From assembly GCA_029194665.1 (NCBI GenBank), contig JARFXO010000002.1, positions 124,001-188,000 of the forward strand: 64,000 nt of DNA, in the 5' to 3' direction. A model generated the notes under the pieces. The model did no database searches, was not told where the DNA came from, and saw nothing but the letters and a program-made list of their open reading frames with translations. This stretch comes from Nitrospira sp. (GTDB lineage: Bacteria > Nitrospirota > Nitrospiria > Nitrospirales > Nitrospiraceae). Positions 1 through 8,866 of the stretch are shown one piece after another. Each line of letters opens with the position of its first letter. Within the stretch, counting starts at the first letter, position 1. A program made the translations under genes and the position numbers.

Positions 1-2
1 TC

Positions 3-869
3 GTGATGGATCTGACCGGGACCGGACGCCTCTTCGGACCTACCTATGACATTGCAGCGAAGGTCCAGCATGAAGTCCTCGCCCAATATCGACTTGATGG
101 GGTCGCCGGTGTGGGGAGCAACAAGCTGGTGGCTCAGACTGCGGCGACGTTGATTCAGCCTTCAGAACTGTATGATGTCCGACCTGGCTCTGAGCCGGTA
201 TTCATGGCGCCGCTCTTTGTACGCACCCTGCCAGGCATGCAGCGGCCATGCATGAGACAGGTCCTGACGCGGCTCGATGATCTGAACCTCGACCGGCTCG
301 GGGACGTGGCGGAGAGTCCCGTTGACGCGTTGGAAGTGGCGTTGGGGGATTATGCCAGGCAACTCTCCCGCTGGGCGCAGGGAATCGATTTCGTACCGGT
401 ATTGCCACAGGCGAGTCAGCCCCAGCTCGAAGAGACGGTCCTCCTCGATCCAGATGAAATCGATGATCCGGTGCTGACCGGTCGGTCGCTGGATGCCCTG
501 CAAAGGCTCTGCCGGACGCTGCGGAGTCAGCGTCGTGTCTGTGGCCGTCTATCCCTCACCATCCGCTATAGCGATGACCTCGAAGTAACCAAACACGAGC
601 GCGTCACGCCTGAGACCTGCTGGGAATGTGATCTGTCTCACGTGGTGCGATCACTCTTTCAGAAGTGTATGCGTCGGCGAATTCGACTTCGCGCGATGAC
701 GCTCAGTATGGCTGGCTTGACCGGCTTTGCCGAGCAAGGCCTGCTGTTCGATGCTCGGCCTGTTGAGGAACAGCGTCTGCAAGAACGGGCCAAGAAGCTC
801 GCCGTCGCGCTCGATCAGCTCCATGCCCGATTCGGTGAGCAGGTCATTTGGTATGGCAGGAGTAGTTGA
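3..869 (+). CDS. Y-family DNA polymerase (ImuB/DinB-like), C-terminal part, 5' end outside window
   Basis: Carboxy-terminal 288 residues of a Y-family lesion-bypass polymerase; the gene is already open at the window edge. The segment begins inside the palm at LDLTGTGRLFG, the usual sequence after the catalytic DE pair, followed by GVGSNKLVAQTAA (the conserved 'G.a.nK..Ak.A' stretch) and then the thumb and little-finger regions. The nucleotide-binding N-terminus and acidic residues are not visible. The stop codon abuts the GTG start of the DnaE-type polymerase gene, so the two are translationally coupled. That pairing is known from imuA-imuB-dnaE2 mutagenesis cassettes, where the Y-family member recruits the alpha subunit to damaged DNA. 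The family is clear. Whether it is an active polymerase or an inactive ImuB cannot be judged without the N-terminus. Confidence 0.85.
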   Translation: MMDLTGTGRLFGPTYDIAAKVQHEVLAQYRLDGVAGVGSNKLVAQTAATLIQPSELYDVRPGSEPVFMAPLFVRTLPGMQRPCMRQVLTRLDDLNLDRLGDVAESPVDALEVALGDYARQLSRWAQGIDFVPVLPQASQPQLEETVLLDPDEIDDPVLTGRSLDALQRLCRTLRSQRRVCGRLSLTIRYSDDLEVTKHERVTPETCWECDLSHVVRSLFQKCMRRRIRLRAMTLSMAGLTGFAEQGLLFDARPVEEQRLQERAKKLAVALDQLHARFGEQVIWYGRSS

Positions 870-3800
870 GTGGCCTTTGTCCACCTGCATACGCATTCAT
901 GTTATTCGCCGATGTGGGGTATACCGACAGTGGAGGCCCTCTGTCAGGCCGCTCAATCACAGGGACAGGACTATCTCGCGCTCACTGATACCAATGGACT
1001 CTATGGAGCAATTCGCTTTCTAGAGGTCGCACGTGAGCATGGACTGAAGCCGATCTTGGGAGCCGAGCTGGTTTGCGGTCGGCACCGGGCCGTGCTGCTT
1101 GCGAAGACCTCCAATGGGTACGCCAATCTCTGCCGAATTCTGTCCGCCCGCCACTGTGATGCGTCCTTTGATTTCATCGAAACCGTAGCGCAGCATCGAG
1201 CGGGACTAATGATCCTGTCTGATGATCCAATTGCCCTGCCGGTGTGGCAGGCGGAGTCGGAAGAGGATCTCTACGTCGAGCTTACGCCTGGTCCAGCCTT
1301 ATCAGACTCGGTCGCATTGAGCCATCGGCTCAGACTCCCGCCGGTGGCCACAACCCGCGCCGCGTTCCTGCATCCCACGGACTATCAGGCCCATCGGCTG
1401 CTACGCGCGATCGCCGAGAACACCACCCTCTCGCGACTCAAGGCCAATCACTGTGCACTCCCCTCTCACTGGCTCATGCCGGAACCGGTGCTCGCGCGCC
1501 ATCTGCCTCATATTCCAGAGGCCATCACCAACCAGCGGCAGATTGCCGAATCGTGCTACACGGAGTGGGACTTCAAACAAACCATCTTTCCCTCTTTCCG
1601 TCAGCTCTCCTCAGACGCCGCCTTTGAAACCCTGCACCACAAAGCCTACGAAGGCGCCATCTGGCGCTATGGTGCCTTGTCTCCCGTGGTCCGCCAACGG
1701 ATCGAAAAGGAACTCGCGGTGATCCGGGAGAAGGGCTATGCCGATTACTTTCTCGTGGTGGATGAGATCGTGCGGCAAGCGCCACGGACCTGTGGTCGAG
1801 GGTCAGCCGCGGCGTCAATCGTCTCCTACTGTCTCGGCATCACCCATGTGGATCCGATCAAGCACCATCTCTTCTTTGAACGGTTTCTCAATCCCGGTCG
1901 CCACGATCCGCCGGACATCGACATTGATTTCCCGTGGGATGAGCGACCGAAGATTCTCGACTGGGTGTTCACGCACTATGGACACCAACACACAGCCATG
2001 GTCGCCAATCAGAACACGCTTGCCTCTCGTGCCGCCTTGCGGGAGATCGCCAAGGTCTATGGCCTGCCTGCCGGAGAGATCGGCAAGGCGCTGAACTTTC
2101 TCCAGCGACGAGCCGACTTCGTCGAGGTGCAACCCGGCATGACGGTGCAAGACTGGGCGCGGGACGTCTGCCAGGCCTTGAACCTCAGAAACCCTTGGCC
2201 GGAGATTCTCTATTGGTCCACGAAATTGGACGGCCACTTCAGAAATCTTGGTCTCCATCCTGGCGGGGTTGTGTTGGTTCCAGATGAGATCCGACGCTAT
2301 GTGCCGGTCGAGATCTCCGCCTCCAACTTACCGGTGATTCAATGGGAGAAGGATCAGACAGAAGAGGCTGGGCTGGTCAAGATCGACCTCTTAGGCAATC
2401 GCTCGCTCGCCGTCATCCGTGACGCCATCGCAGCCGCCGCGCGTAATACCGGACGTGTCATTGATTATGCAACCTGGGACCCGCTCAGTGATCCAGCCAC
2501 GAACGAGTTGATTCGACGAGGAGACACCATGGGCTGTTTCTATGTCGAGTCTCCCGCGACGCGGCTCTTGCTCAAGAAGCTCTGGGTTGGGATGCCGCCG
2601 GCGCGACGTGCCATGGCCGATGTCTTTGAGTATCTCGTGGTCGTGTCGTCGATCATCCGTCCCGCTGCGAATGTGTTCGCCGATGAATTCGTGCGTCGAG
2701 CCCATGGCCAGCGCTATCAGTCGCTTCATCCGCTGCTCGATGAGGTCCTCGCTGAGACGCACGGCATCATGGTGTATCAGGAAGATGTGATGAAGGTGGC
2801 GGTCACCTTGGGTGGATTCTCGGTTGAAGACGGCGATCAGCTGCGGAAGGTGTTGAGCAAGAAGCACAAGGCACGGCAACTGCGAGACTATCAACGCCAG
2901 TTCTATCAGGGAGCCACAGCTCGTGGTGTGGAAGGTCGCGTGATCGATGCGATCTGGGTCATGATCATGAGCTTTGCGGGCTATAGCTTCTGTAAGCCGC
3001 ATAGTGCGAGCTATGCGCAAGTGAGCTTCAAGTCCGCCTATCTCCGAGCGCACTATCCAGCAGAGTTCATCGCCGCAGTCGTGAGTAATCAAGGCGGGTA
3101 CTATTCGGCCTTCGCCTATCTGTCTGAAGGGAGACGCATGGGACTGACCATCCTTCCGCCTGACATCAACGCCAGTACCTGGGCCTACACGGGATCTGGC
3201 AAGACGGTTCGTGTCGGGTTCATGCAGATCAAAGATCTTCAGGAAGACCTCGCCAAGCAGATCATTGGGGAACGAGAAGCGGATGGTTCGTACCGATCGC
3301 TGTCAGATTTCTTGAGTCGCGTGAAGCTGGACTATCCCCAAGCCAAATTGTTGATCAAAGCCGGATGCTTTGATTCGATTGCCGGTGAACTCACCAGACC
3401 GGCCCTCCTCTGGCGCGTGTTTGCCGCGCAGGCGACGAAACCACCGAGCTCCATCCCGATTCCCACGGAATATTCAGCCCAGAAGAATCTACAGCATGAG
3501 CTCGCCCTCTTCGGCTTTCCACTCCAATGCCATCCGCTCGATCTGTTCACGGAGGCATTGGCTGCGACTCCTCACATGTTCGCCAAGGACTTAGATCAGT
3601 ATGTGGGAAAGGAAGTCACTCTAATCGGTTGGCTCCTGACGGAGAAGATCGTCTCTACCAAGAAAGGTGAGCCGATGGAGTTCATGACCTTAGAGGATCA
3701 AAACGCGATGTATGATGCCACCGTGTTTCCAACTACCTATCAGCGCTACTGTCATCTCCTAGCGACAAACCAAGCCTATGTGGTGACGGGCTCGGTCGAA

Positions 3801-3902
3801 GAGCATTTTGCGACCGTCACGGTCACCGTGAAAACACTACAACTCCTCACCACCGGTGGAATCCCGGCACCGAGTGAGCCTCTTGAGGAGTTAAGCGTGT
3901 AG
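870..3902 (+). CDS. dnaE2: DNA polymerase III alpha subunit, error-prone DnaE2/ImuC-like
   Basis: C-family polymerase of 1010 residues, shorter than replicative DnaE (about 1160) and in the range of DnaE2/ImuC. It starts at GTG directly after the upstream stop. The N-terminal PHP domain begins FVHLHTHSCYSP. The polymerase palm carries PPDIDIDFPWDERP (the two catalytic aspartates of the PDxDxDF motif) and a third acidic residue in VKIDLLGNRS. The fingers contain GYSFCKPHSASYAQ. An OB-fold lies near residues 900-960 (VTLIGWLLTEKI). The likely role is translesion synthesis together with the coupled Y-family protein, usually under SOS control; the promoter lies to the left and is not visible. The context (Y-family partner upstream) favours DnaE2 over the replicative enzyme. 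The symbol is assigned by family resemblance. Confidence 0.85.
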   Translation: MAFVHLHTHSCYSPMWGIPTVEALCQAAQSQGQDYLALTDTNGLYGAIRFLEVAREHGLKPILGAELVCGRHRAVLLAKTSNGYANLCRILSARHCDASFDFIETVAQHRAGLMILSDDPIALPVWQAESEEDLYVELTPGPALSDSVALSHRLRLPPVATTRAAFLHPTDYQAHRLLRAIAENTTLSRLKANHCALPSHWLMPEPVLARHLPHIPEAITNQRQIAESCYTEWDFKQTIFPSFRQLSSDAAFETLHHKAYEGAIWRYGALSPVVRQRIEKELAVIREKGYADYFLVVDEIVRQAPRTCGRGSAAASIVSYCLGITHVDPIKHHLFFERFLNPGRHDPPDIDIDFPWDERPKILDWVFTHYGHQHTAMVANQNTLASRAALREIAKVYGLPAGEIGKALNFLQRRADFVEVQPGMTVQDWARDVCQALNLRNPWPEILYWSTKLDGHFRNLGLHPGGVVLVPDEIRRYVPVEISASNLPVIQWEKDQTEEAGLVKIDLLGNRSLAVIRDAIAAAARNTGRVIDYATWDPLSDPATNELIRRGDTMGCFYVESPATRLLLKKLWVGMPPARRAMADVFEYLVVVSSIIRPAANVFADEFVRRAHGQRYQSLHPLLDEVLAETHGIMVYQEDVMKVAVTLGGFSVEDGDQLRKVLSKKHKARQLRDYQRQFYQGATARGVEGRVIDAIWVMIMSFAGYSFCKPHSASYAQVSFKSAYLRAHYPAEFIAAVVSNQGGYYSAFAYLSEGRRMGLTILPPDINASTWAYTGSGKTVRVGFMQIKDLQEDLAKQIIGEREADGSYRSLSDFLSRVKLDYPQAKLLIKAGCFDSIAGELTRPALLWRVFAAQATKPPSSIPIPTEYSAQKNLQHELALFGFPLQCHPLDLFTEALAATPHMFAKDLDQYVGKEVTLIGWLLTEKIVSTKKGEPMEFMTLEDQNAMYDATVFPTTYQRYCHLLATNQAYVVTGSVEEHFATVTVTVKTLQLLTTGGIPAPSEPLEELSV

Positions 3903-3920
3903 CCAGTACACTCCCACTCC

Positions 3921-4814
3921 ATGCCGCTCTCACCGCTCATTCGGTTCGGGACGTCCACCTGGACGTATGAAGGCTGGCAAGGCCAGGTTTACCTGAAGAA
4001 GTATGCCAAGACGACCTTTGCGCGAGAATGTTTAGGCGAATACTGCCAGTACCTCCACAACGGTGAACCTTGCTTTCGCACGGTCGGGAATGACTCCACC
4101 TTCTATCGGCCACCGACCCCGAATCAGCTTCGGCACTATTTGAATCAGATCCCGGAAGACTTCGAGATGTGCTTCAAGGTCTGGGAAGAACTTACTATCC
4201 AGCAATTTGCGCGGCAGGCCCGCTATGGCGTGAAGGCCGGACAACCGAATCCTCGATTTCTTGATGCGAAGCTATTTAATGATCTCGTGCTCACACCCTA
4301 TCGCGAGGCAAAGTTTGAACCGCACGCGGGCCCCTTTCTGTTAGAGTTCCAACGTCACGGTATGTCGAGCGAGGAGTTCTGTTCGCGTCTCGATAAATTC
4401 TTCAGTCAACTGCCGAAAGACTTCATGTACGCGGTCGAAATTCGGAACGCCGGTCTCGTGGGCGTTGAGTATCGGCAGGTATTGGAGCGCCATGGGGTGG
4501 CCCACGTCTATAATCACTGGTCCTACATGCCGTCCTTGAGTGAACAACATCAGCGCATGGAGTCCTTCACCGCACCCTTTACGGTTCTGCGCCTGCTCAC
4601 CCCATTAAAAATGTCATATGAAGCGGCCAAGAAGCGGGCCGAGCCCTACACCAAAATTGTCGGAGAACTTCCCGAAATGCGGAAGGACACCGTTGATCTG
4701 GTCAGGAAGGCGATGGAAGACAAGCGGCGTTCCTATGTGATCGTGAATAACCGGTCGGAAGGTAATGCGCCGTTGACGATTCAGGCATTGATGACAGTCT
4801 TGCGGGCCAGCTAG
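3921..4814 (+). CDS. DUF72 (YecE-like) family protein
   Basis: 297-residue DUF72 protein, a TIM-barrel family of unknown biochemical role. The hallmark is near the N-terminus, RFGTSTWTYEGWQGQVY. The C-terminal block VIVNNRSEGNAPLTIQALM matches the usual 'NN...g.AP.na..l' ending. It begins 18 bp after the dnaE2-like stop and is probably co-transcribed; DUF72 genes are repeatedly found near DNA repair genes, but that link is only associative. The last ~60 bp of this gene recur, diverged, at 10909-10982. The start at 3921 gives MPLSPLIRFGTS, of normal length. Confidence 0.85.
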   Translation: MPLSPLIRFGTSTWTYEGWQGQVYLKKYAKTTFARECLGEYCQYLHNGEPCFRTVGNDSTFYRPPTPNQLRHYLNQIPEDFEMCFKVWEELTIQQFARQARYGVKAGQPNPRFLDAKLFNDLVLTPYREAKFEPHAGPFLLEFQRHGMSSEEFCSRLDKFFSQLPKDFMYAVEIRNAGLVGVEYRQVLERHGVAHVYNHWSYMPSLSEQHQRMESFTAPFTVLRLLTPLKMSYEAAKKRAEPYTKIVGELPEMRKDTVDLVRKAMEDKRRSYVIVNNRSEGNAPLTIQALMTVLRAS

Positions 4815-4885
4815 GACTTAACAGCTTTCCGTATAGGAGGTTGTGACAAAACATCGCGTCATGACAATTTTGTTCCTCCGCTGTT

Positions 4886-5248
4886 TTATTTTTGGGCCTC
4901 CGGCGGGAAAGCTTCATCATAAATTTGTTCGACGCCTCGTTCCAAAGTTTTGTATCTCTCCAATGAAAGGCCGGCTATTTTTTGTGTATCAAGAGCGCGC
5001 GAACTAATGGCAATCGTGATCCTGAATAGAATGCTGAGGTAATTCCATGGAATTTCAAAAATCTGTTCTTGGCTGCCAATCAAAGCTTCGCCGACTTTTT
5101 CAGCAATTTCAGGCGTTACCCCGTTGGCATACGTATCAAGGTGGTCGACATGTCTGGCTGCACCGAAAACGATCGCAGCGAGATCATGACGTTCATCGCC
5201 CGGCATTTCCACGACGACATTGTCGCCGTTCATTCCACGGAATCGCAT
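4886..5248 (-). CDS. small hypothetical protein (~120 aa)
   Basis: Unrecognised protein of about 120 residues starting MRFRGMNGDNVVVE (an alternative start is the second Met, 15 bp in). The same frame stays open up to 5707, but the upstream translation (RSRTRCC and similar) is low-complexity noise over a duplicated scrap, so I use the internal start. No motif is recognised. The C-terminal half, EQIFEIPWNYLSILFRI followed by an acidic helical tail, has the same order of strand and helices as the three ~115-residue paralogues at 8.5, 11.4 and 11.7 kb and the protein at 6.5 kb. That resemblance is inference from pattern, not an alignment. Confidence 0.45.
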   Translation of the reverse strand: MRFRGMNGDNVVVEMPGDERHDLAAIVFGAARHVDHLDTYANGVTPEIAEKVGEALIGSQEQIFEIPWNYLSILFRITIAISSRALDTQKIAGLSLERYKTLERGVEQIYDEAFPPEAQK

Positions 5249-5265
5249 CGATAAATCCACATGGG

Positions 5266-5440
5266 GCAGGCAGCAACGTGTTCGTGATCTCGATGACTGA
5301 GCCGCGATCCGATTCAAACTCGCCCTGAAGGATTTCTGCCAATCCAGCATAGCAAATTCCCCAGATTGTCCGAAAGGTGGGGCAGCATGTGGGCGCCCGC
5401 GGCGTTCTGCCGCGCCGAGGTCTACTCCGCTTCGCTCCGC
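5266..5440. repeat. internally deleted copy of the 11.76-12.28 kb block
   Basis: 5266-5330 matches 11762-11817 (GGCAGCAAcGTGTTCGTGATC type sequence, the 3' end of the small gene at 11748-12089), and 5332-5440 matches 12178-12275 (CAGCATAGCAAATTC, then GTCCGAAAGGT). The ~360 bp that separate the two matches at 12 kb, holding most of that gene, are absent here. The copy is therefore a deletion derivative or was built from two recombination events. No gene is encoded. Confidence 0.7.
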
Positions 5441-5743
5441 CAAGCCCCTCTCAGGGTCTTGGCCTCCCGGTAACGATCCCTGGCGCAAGCAGTGAATGAG
5501 CAGCACACGGCTCATCGGTCTTTTTGTCCTGGCCCCTTCGGCCCATCCGTCAAGGCAACCCTTCGGGCGGAAATCGCGGGACCGTGCCTCGCCGCTGAAA
5601 ACGCGGCTGCGGCCGCACCACTCCCGAATGATTTCCGGCCTGTGACGGATTTCCCCCCGCTTGGTTTTTAGGCACCCATCGGGGTGCATGCGTACCCCGC
5701 TTTCCAATTAACCGGGGACGAAGCAACAGAAAGGCAGCGAGAC

Positions 5744-5983
5744 GTGACGACCGATGAGAAATTACTGAATCCCCTTAAGGCCATTGCCACCATCCCGCTA
5801 TGGGGAGAACCGATTACTAACCCTGAGCACGGAGATAAGGAGGAATTGGCCGAGTTCGGCGAGTACGACCTGGATAATGATTTATATCAGCCAAGTGTAG
5901 ATGCGGAATCCAGTTGGTTGACTTACGCCGTTGAAACCGCGCGTGCAGCATTTGAAGATGAAACCGAGGCAATACGGGACTAA
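5744..5983 (+). CDS. hypothetical protein (79 aa)
   Basis: Short acidic reading frame from a GTG at 5744, with AAAGG about 10 bp upstream, to TAA at 5983. The product (TTDEKLLNPLKAIATIPLW ... AFEDETEAIRD) looks like soluble, coding-quality sequence, but no family is recognised. The same frame is open from 5684; that longer start lacks a ribosome site. 5450-5740 upstream is GC-rich and shows no gene. Confidence 0.35.
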   Translation: MTTDEKLLNPLKAIATIPLWGEPITNPEHGDKEELAEFGEYDLDNDLYQPSVDAESSWLTYAVETARAAFEDETEAIRD

Positions 5984-6515
5984 GATGAACGCCAGATGGC
6001 GCAGGCGCCGAAGGGCGGCTGCGCCTCTCACCTCTGCATCTAGGCGTCCGCGAACTAATCTCGGCTTCGAGATTGGCGAGAGAGGCAAGGCACGTGGGCT
6101 GATCGGCGCTGTGCGGTCTGCAACGACAGAAGGCGTTGAGGGTGTCGCGGTGAAGCGCGTACAGCTCACTTGTGCTGCGCGATGCCGGTTCAAAACGTGT
6201 GATGAGTTTCACTGGTACCTCCGTTTGTTGGAGGCCCAGATCACCGGAGCCTTTCTGGACCCGGACACAGATCATCACAGGCGAAAGGCGCGGATGGGCT
6301 GAGGGTCGATCAATGAATTAAGGAGGAAATGAAAGTTGGGAAACGTTGTGAGATGAGACGCTGTTCAATAGTGTCATTCGCCCGCGATAGCTGGCAACGC
6401 ATTGATTGATTATGTGTATTTAGCGCATTATTCCCGGTCCCCGGCAGCAAGGCGCCATGCACATTTAGTGACGGATGCTTATCGTGGGTAACTTGTAAAA
6501 CAACAGAACGATGTG

Positions 6516-6902
6516 ATGGGTCCAGTGAAAGAAATTAATGTCGAACTCGACCAGAACACGCTCGGCATCGTGCTGAGAACATTCACTTACATGCGCGATC
6601 ATTTTGACGACCCGAATGCCTGGGATCCCGCCGCCCAGATGATCAGCCTGGATGACATTAACCAGATACTGCAAAAAATGACGCCTTATCAAAATTCAGG
6701 AGAAAGTCCTGTTGTCATTCCCATGAATTTCCACAGCTGGGTAAATTACACGGGCCTGCTCCATGCCGTGAGCAACAAGATTCCGCAAAGAGACAAAAGA
6801 GATTATGAGATTCTTGACGATCTGCTGGTGAAATGCGGCGAAATGGATAACGCCGGATTAGTGCCAACGGGACCACAGGTTTCAAAAAAGACCGGCGCAT
6901 AA
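6516..6902 (+). CDS. hypothetical protein (128 aa)
   Basis: Unrecognised acidic, soluble protein: MGPVKEINVELDQNTLG near the start, then a helix ending DHFDDPNAWDP, a short strand segment SPVVIPMNFHSWVNYTGLL, and a charged C-terminus. It starts at the ATG at 6516 (a GTG lies immediately before it at 6513). It stands alone; 5990-6510 upstream carries overlapping low-quality frames and no gene I would call. The layout (helix, W, hydrophobic strand, helix) resembles the small paralogues at 8.5 and 11.4-12.1 kb, which face the other way. Confidence 0.55.
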   Translation: MGPVKEINVELDQNTLGIVLRTFTYMRDHFDDPNAWDPAAQMISLDDINQILQKMTPYQNSGESPVVIPMNFHSWVNYTGLLHAVSNKIPQRDKRDYEILDDLLVKCGEMDNAGLVPTGPQVSKKTGA

Positions 6903-6915
6903 ATAAGAAAGGGTG

Positions 6916-7326
6916 CTAACGCTCAGGTGTATAATCGATATCGCGCTGCTTTTGACGGGGGGTAAATGCTTCCTGAGGCGCTTTAGGAGGTGTTCCGCCC
7001 AGAACGCTCGCAGGGACCTGATGATCCTTGGCCGGGCGTGTGGCTTTCCTTGTAGGACGGTCGGAGGCCGGTTTGTCGGATAGCTTGAACCGGATATAGG
7101 TCCCAAGGGGCATGTCTCCGGCTTCTCGTTCCAGCCGAGCCCGTTCCTCGAAGGTCAGGCGCAGGGAGAATGGCGGCGGGGTTCCCTTGTCAGATTTGGC
7201 ATGTGATTGGCTTGGTTTGCAGCCCCTTGGAACACCCCGGACAGCGGCGGAGCAGCCTGTGAGTCCAGTAAATCGCTCATGGCGAGTAGGCTTGGAGAGG
7301 AGGAGCAAGGGCATTAAGACAGGCAT
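6916..7326 (-). pseudogene. truncated MobC-like mobilisation accessory protein
   Basis: The middle of this frame, FSLRLTFEERARLEREAGDM followed by PLGTYIRFKLSD, is the ribbon-helix-helix DNA-binding start typical of plasmid MobC-type relaxosome proteins. After about VLGG the sequence no longer resembles the family, where an N-rich 'NNLNQLA' helix is expected, and it ends early in QRDIDYTPER. The first ~45 residues look frame-shifted, so the start is unclear. It is distinct from the intact MobC at 23.4-23.9 kb and indicates remains of a second mobilisable element. Confidence 0.5.
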
Positions 7327-7364
7327 TCCATTCTGCTAGCGTTTTGAAGAGATTTTCGGTATCT

Positions 7365-7655
7365 ATGGGCGTCGGCGGGTTCGAACTTTCTCCTGCCGGG
7401 CGCACCAACATTGAAAAAGAAGACGATGCGGTTTTGGGACCAAAAACAAATCTCGAGGATCGTTGGTGCAAATACACCTATGCCGAGCTGATGGCGTGAG
7501 ATAAAACCAACCTCGATATATTCTGGGTGAAGGATAAGAGCCTTACGGACATGGATAACCTGCCGGAACCGGATGGGCTGGTTCAAGAGATCATCGAAAA
7601 CCTCGAAGCGGGACTCAACAGTTTTCGAGAAACCGCCGCCGCACTAGTGTCCTAG
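7365..7655 (+). pseudogene. 3' remnant of a type I methyltransferase gene (hsdM), in-frame TGA
   Basis: One continuous frame reads TNIEKEDDAVLGPKTNLEDR, then CKYTYAELMA, a TGA at 7497-7499, then DKTNLDIFWVKDKSLTDMDN and LPEPDGLVQEIIENLEAGL to TAG at 7653. This is the C-terminus of N-6 adenine HsdM subunits (usual form 'LDIFWLrD.SLed.dnLP.P..ia.EI.e.LeaAl'). The interrupting codon most likely replaced CGA (Arg), a single C-to-T change. The catalytic domain is missing, so this is a dead relic of another type I system than the one at 54-64 kb. Confidence 0.75.
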
Positions 7656-7673
7656 CTTCATCCTGCCTGATTC

Positions 7674-7979
7674 TCACGCCGATACATACGGCAAAATCTT
7701 GATCTTCTTCGCCTGTTTGCGCATCTCCGTGCCGTCATACCAGGCCTGCATCTGAAGCAACATCTCCATATTCAGATGAAACGCTTTTTCCAATCGCAAC
7801 GCCATTTCAGGGCAGAGCGCCGCTTTTTCATGCACAAGATCCGAGAACGTCGCACGGCGCACGCCCAAAATTTCAGCGGCCTTGGTGACGCTTAACCCTA
7901 GCTCGTCGAGGATTTCCGTCTTGATGAAGCCTCCCGGATGGGAAGGTGTCATGCCTATTTTCATGCCTTTTCGTGCCAT
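7674..7979 (-). CDS. higA: HigA-family antitoxin (XRE helix-turn-helix)
   Basis: 101-residue HigA antitoxin. It shows the family signature 'hPGe.l..E.l...gls...lA..Lgv.r..' as SHPGGFIKTEILDELGLSV followed by TKAAEILGVRRATFSDLVHE, a helix-turn-helix that binds the toxin and the operon's own promoter. The start codon overlaps the toxin stop (TAATG), so the pair is coupled with the toxin first, the usual HigBA order. Length and motif are complete and it looks functional. Confidence 0.9.
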   Translation of the reverse strand: MARKGMKIGMTPSHPGGFIKTEILDELGLSVTKAAEILGVRRATFSDLVHEKAALCPEMALRLEKAFHLNMEMLLQMQAWYDGTEMRKQAKKIKILPYVSA

Positions 7980-8269
7980 TAGTGATAGTCCTCCAAATCC
8001 AAGAAATCCAAATACCCATTCTCCTCTTCAAATGTGATCCGCCAGTTGCCCGAGGTCGAGATGCTCCAGGTGCCTTTGCGGTCGCCTGAGAGCTGGTGCA
8101 CACGCCAGCCCGGTGGCGCTCCTTCCCGGAGCATCTTCATATCCTCAGCCACAATTAGGGCCGTCAGGATATTGCGAACCCGGTTCACCAGGTCGGGCCG
8201 CAGTCCCCTGGTTTGATCGTCCTCTATGAGGCGTCTGAGGCCCCGGTGGCGCACGGATCGGATAATCAT
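7979..8269 (-). CDS. higB: HigB-family toxin (RelE superfamily mRNA interferase)
   Basis: 96-residue RelE/ParE-fold toxin of the HigB type, cleaving mRNA on the ribosome in characterised relatives. It reads MIIRSVRHRGLRRLIEDDQT, then GWRVHQLSGDRKGTWSISTS, GNWRITFEEENGYLDFLDLE and the typical DYH ending. A GAAAGAAG ribosome site precedes the ATG. Upstream at 8283-8295, ACGG-N5-CCGT is a candidate operator half-site pair for HigA. Both genes are intact, so this module is probably active and may stabilise the element. Confidence 0.9.
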   Translation of the reverse strand: MIIRSVRHRGLRRLIEDDQTRGLRPDLVNRVRNILTALIVAEDMKMLREGAPPGWRVHQLSGDRKGTWSISTSGNWRITFEEENGYLDFLDLEDYH

Positions 8270-8518
8270 CTTCTTTCAGTGTACGGAATAACCGTTCATA
8301 TGCCAAGCTTATTCTAGGCGTCTTTGCCTCATTTCCTGGTCTGTTCCTTGATGCGAAACTGGTTTTTGCCGTTATATAACTGCCCAGAGGTCGTCATCAA
8401 GCACACGCTTTTGGTGCGCATGGTCATTGCCGATGATCGTGGTGATCTGTTGTATTGAAGGATTAGTCGTCAATCACACACCCCATTACACGCAATTACA
8501 ATTTGTACTTTCGCCCTC

Positions 8519-8866
8519 TTAGAGGGACTGTGTGAGAATATCAGCGATATGAATGATCGCGTCGCCGTCTTGTTCAAATTCTTCATTCATAAATCCGTCG
8601 GCGAAATTTATGACTCTGCGGAGGACTTTATAATTTTCATCGTTGATCTCGAGAACGACATGGCCATCATTATATGCGGCACCGGAGAAGGCGGCGCTTA
8701 ATGTCGTCAGCTGGCTCTTTTCGACGCTTTCGAGCGTCCAGAAATCGAGATCGTCAAAATCCTGGGCAATACGGCCGGTCACTTTTTGGATGATCTGGAA
8801 CTCAGCCTCGCTCATTGCGAGCTGCCATATATGATCGCTTGATTTTGTCAGTTTCATGGGTTGCAT
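8519..8866 (-). CDS. small paralogous protein A (~115 aa, unknown family)
   Basis: Unrecognised 115-residue acidic protein, MQPMKLTKSSDHIWQLAMSE onward, with DDLDFWTLESVEKSQLTTLS in the middle and INFADGFMNEEFEQDGDAII near the end. I start it at MQPMK because the paralogue at 11388-11735 begins there. The two are close copies, including the flanking CCCTCTTAG downstream, and a third, more distant member follows at 11748-12089. Soluble, no cysteines, no signal peptide. The arrangement recalls arrays of immunity genes, but no toxin is visible beside it. 8870-9270 upstream shows no convincing gene. Confidence 0.6.
   Translation of the reverse strand: MQPMKLTKSSDHIWQLAMSEAEFQIIQKVTGRIAQDFDDLDFWTLESVEKSQLTTLSAAFSGAAYNDGHVVLEINDENYKVLRRVINFADGFMNEEFEQDGDAIIHIADILTQSL

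Noticed and set aside
2391-3092. 233-codon antisense frame in the DnaE-like gene
   Set aside because: Shadow of a gene with all catalytic motifs.
5931-6302. 123-codon + frame and the overlapping minus frame 5817-6278
   Set aside because: Both are Arg/Pro-rich without start context or family; treated as non-coding.
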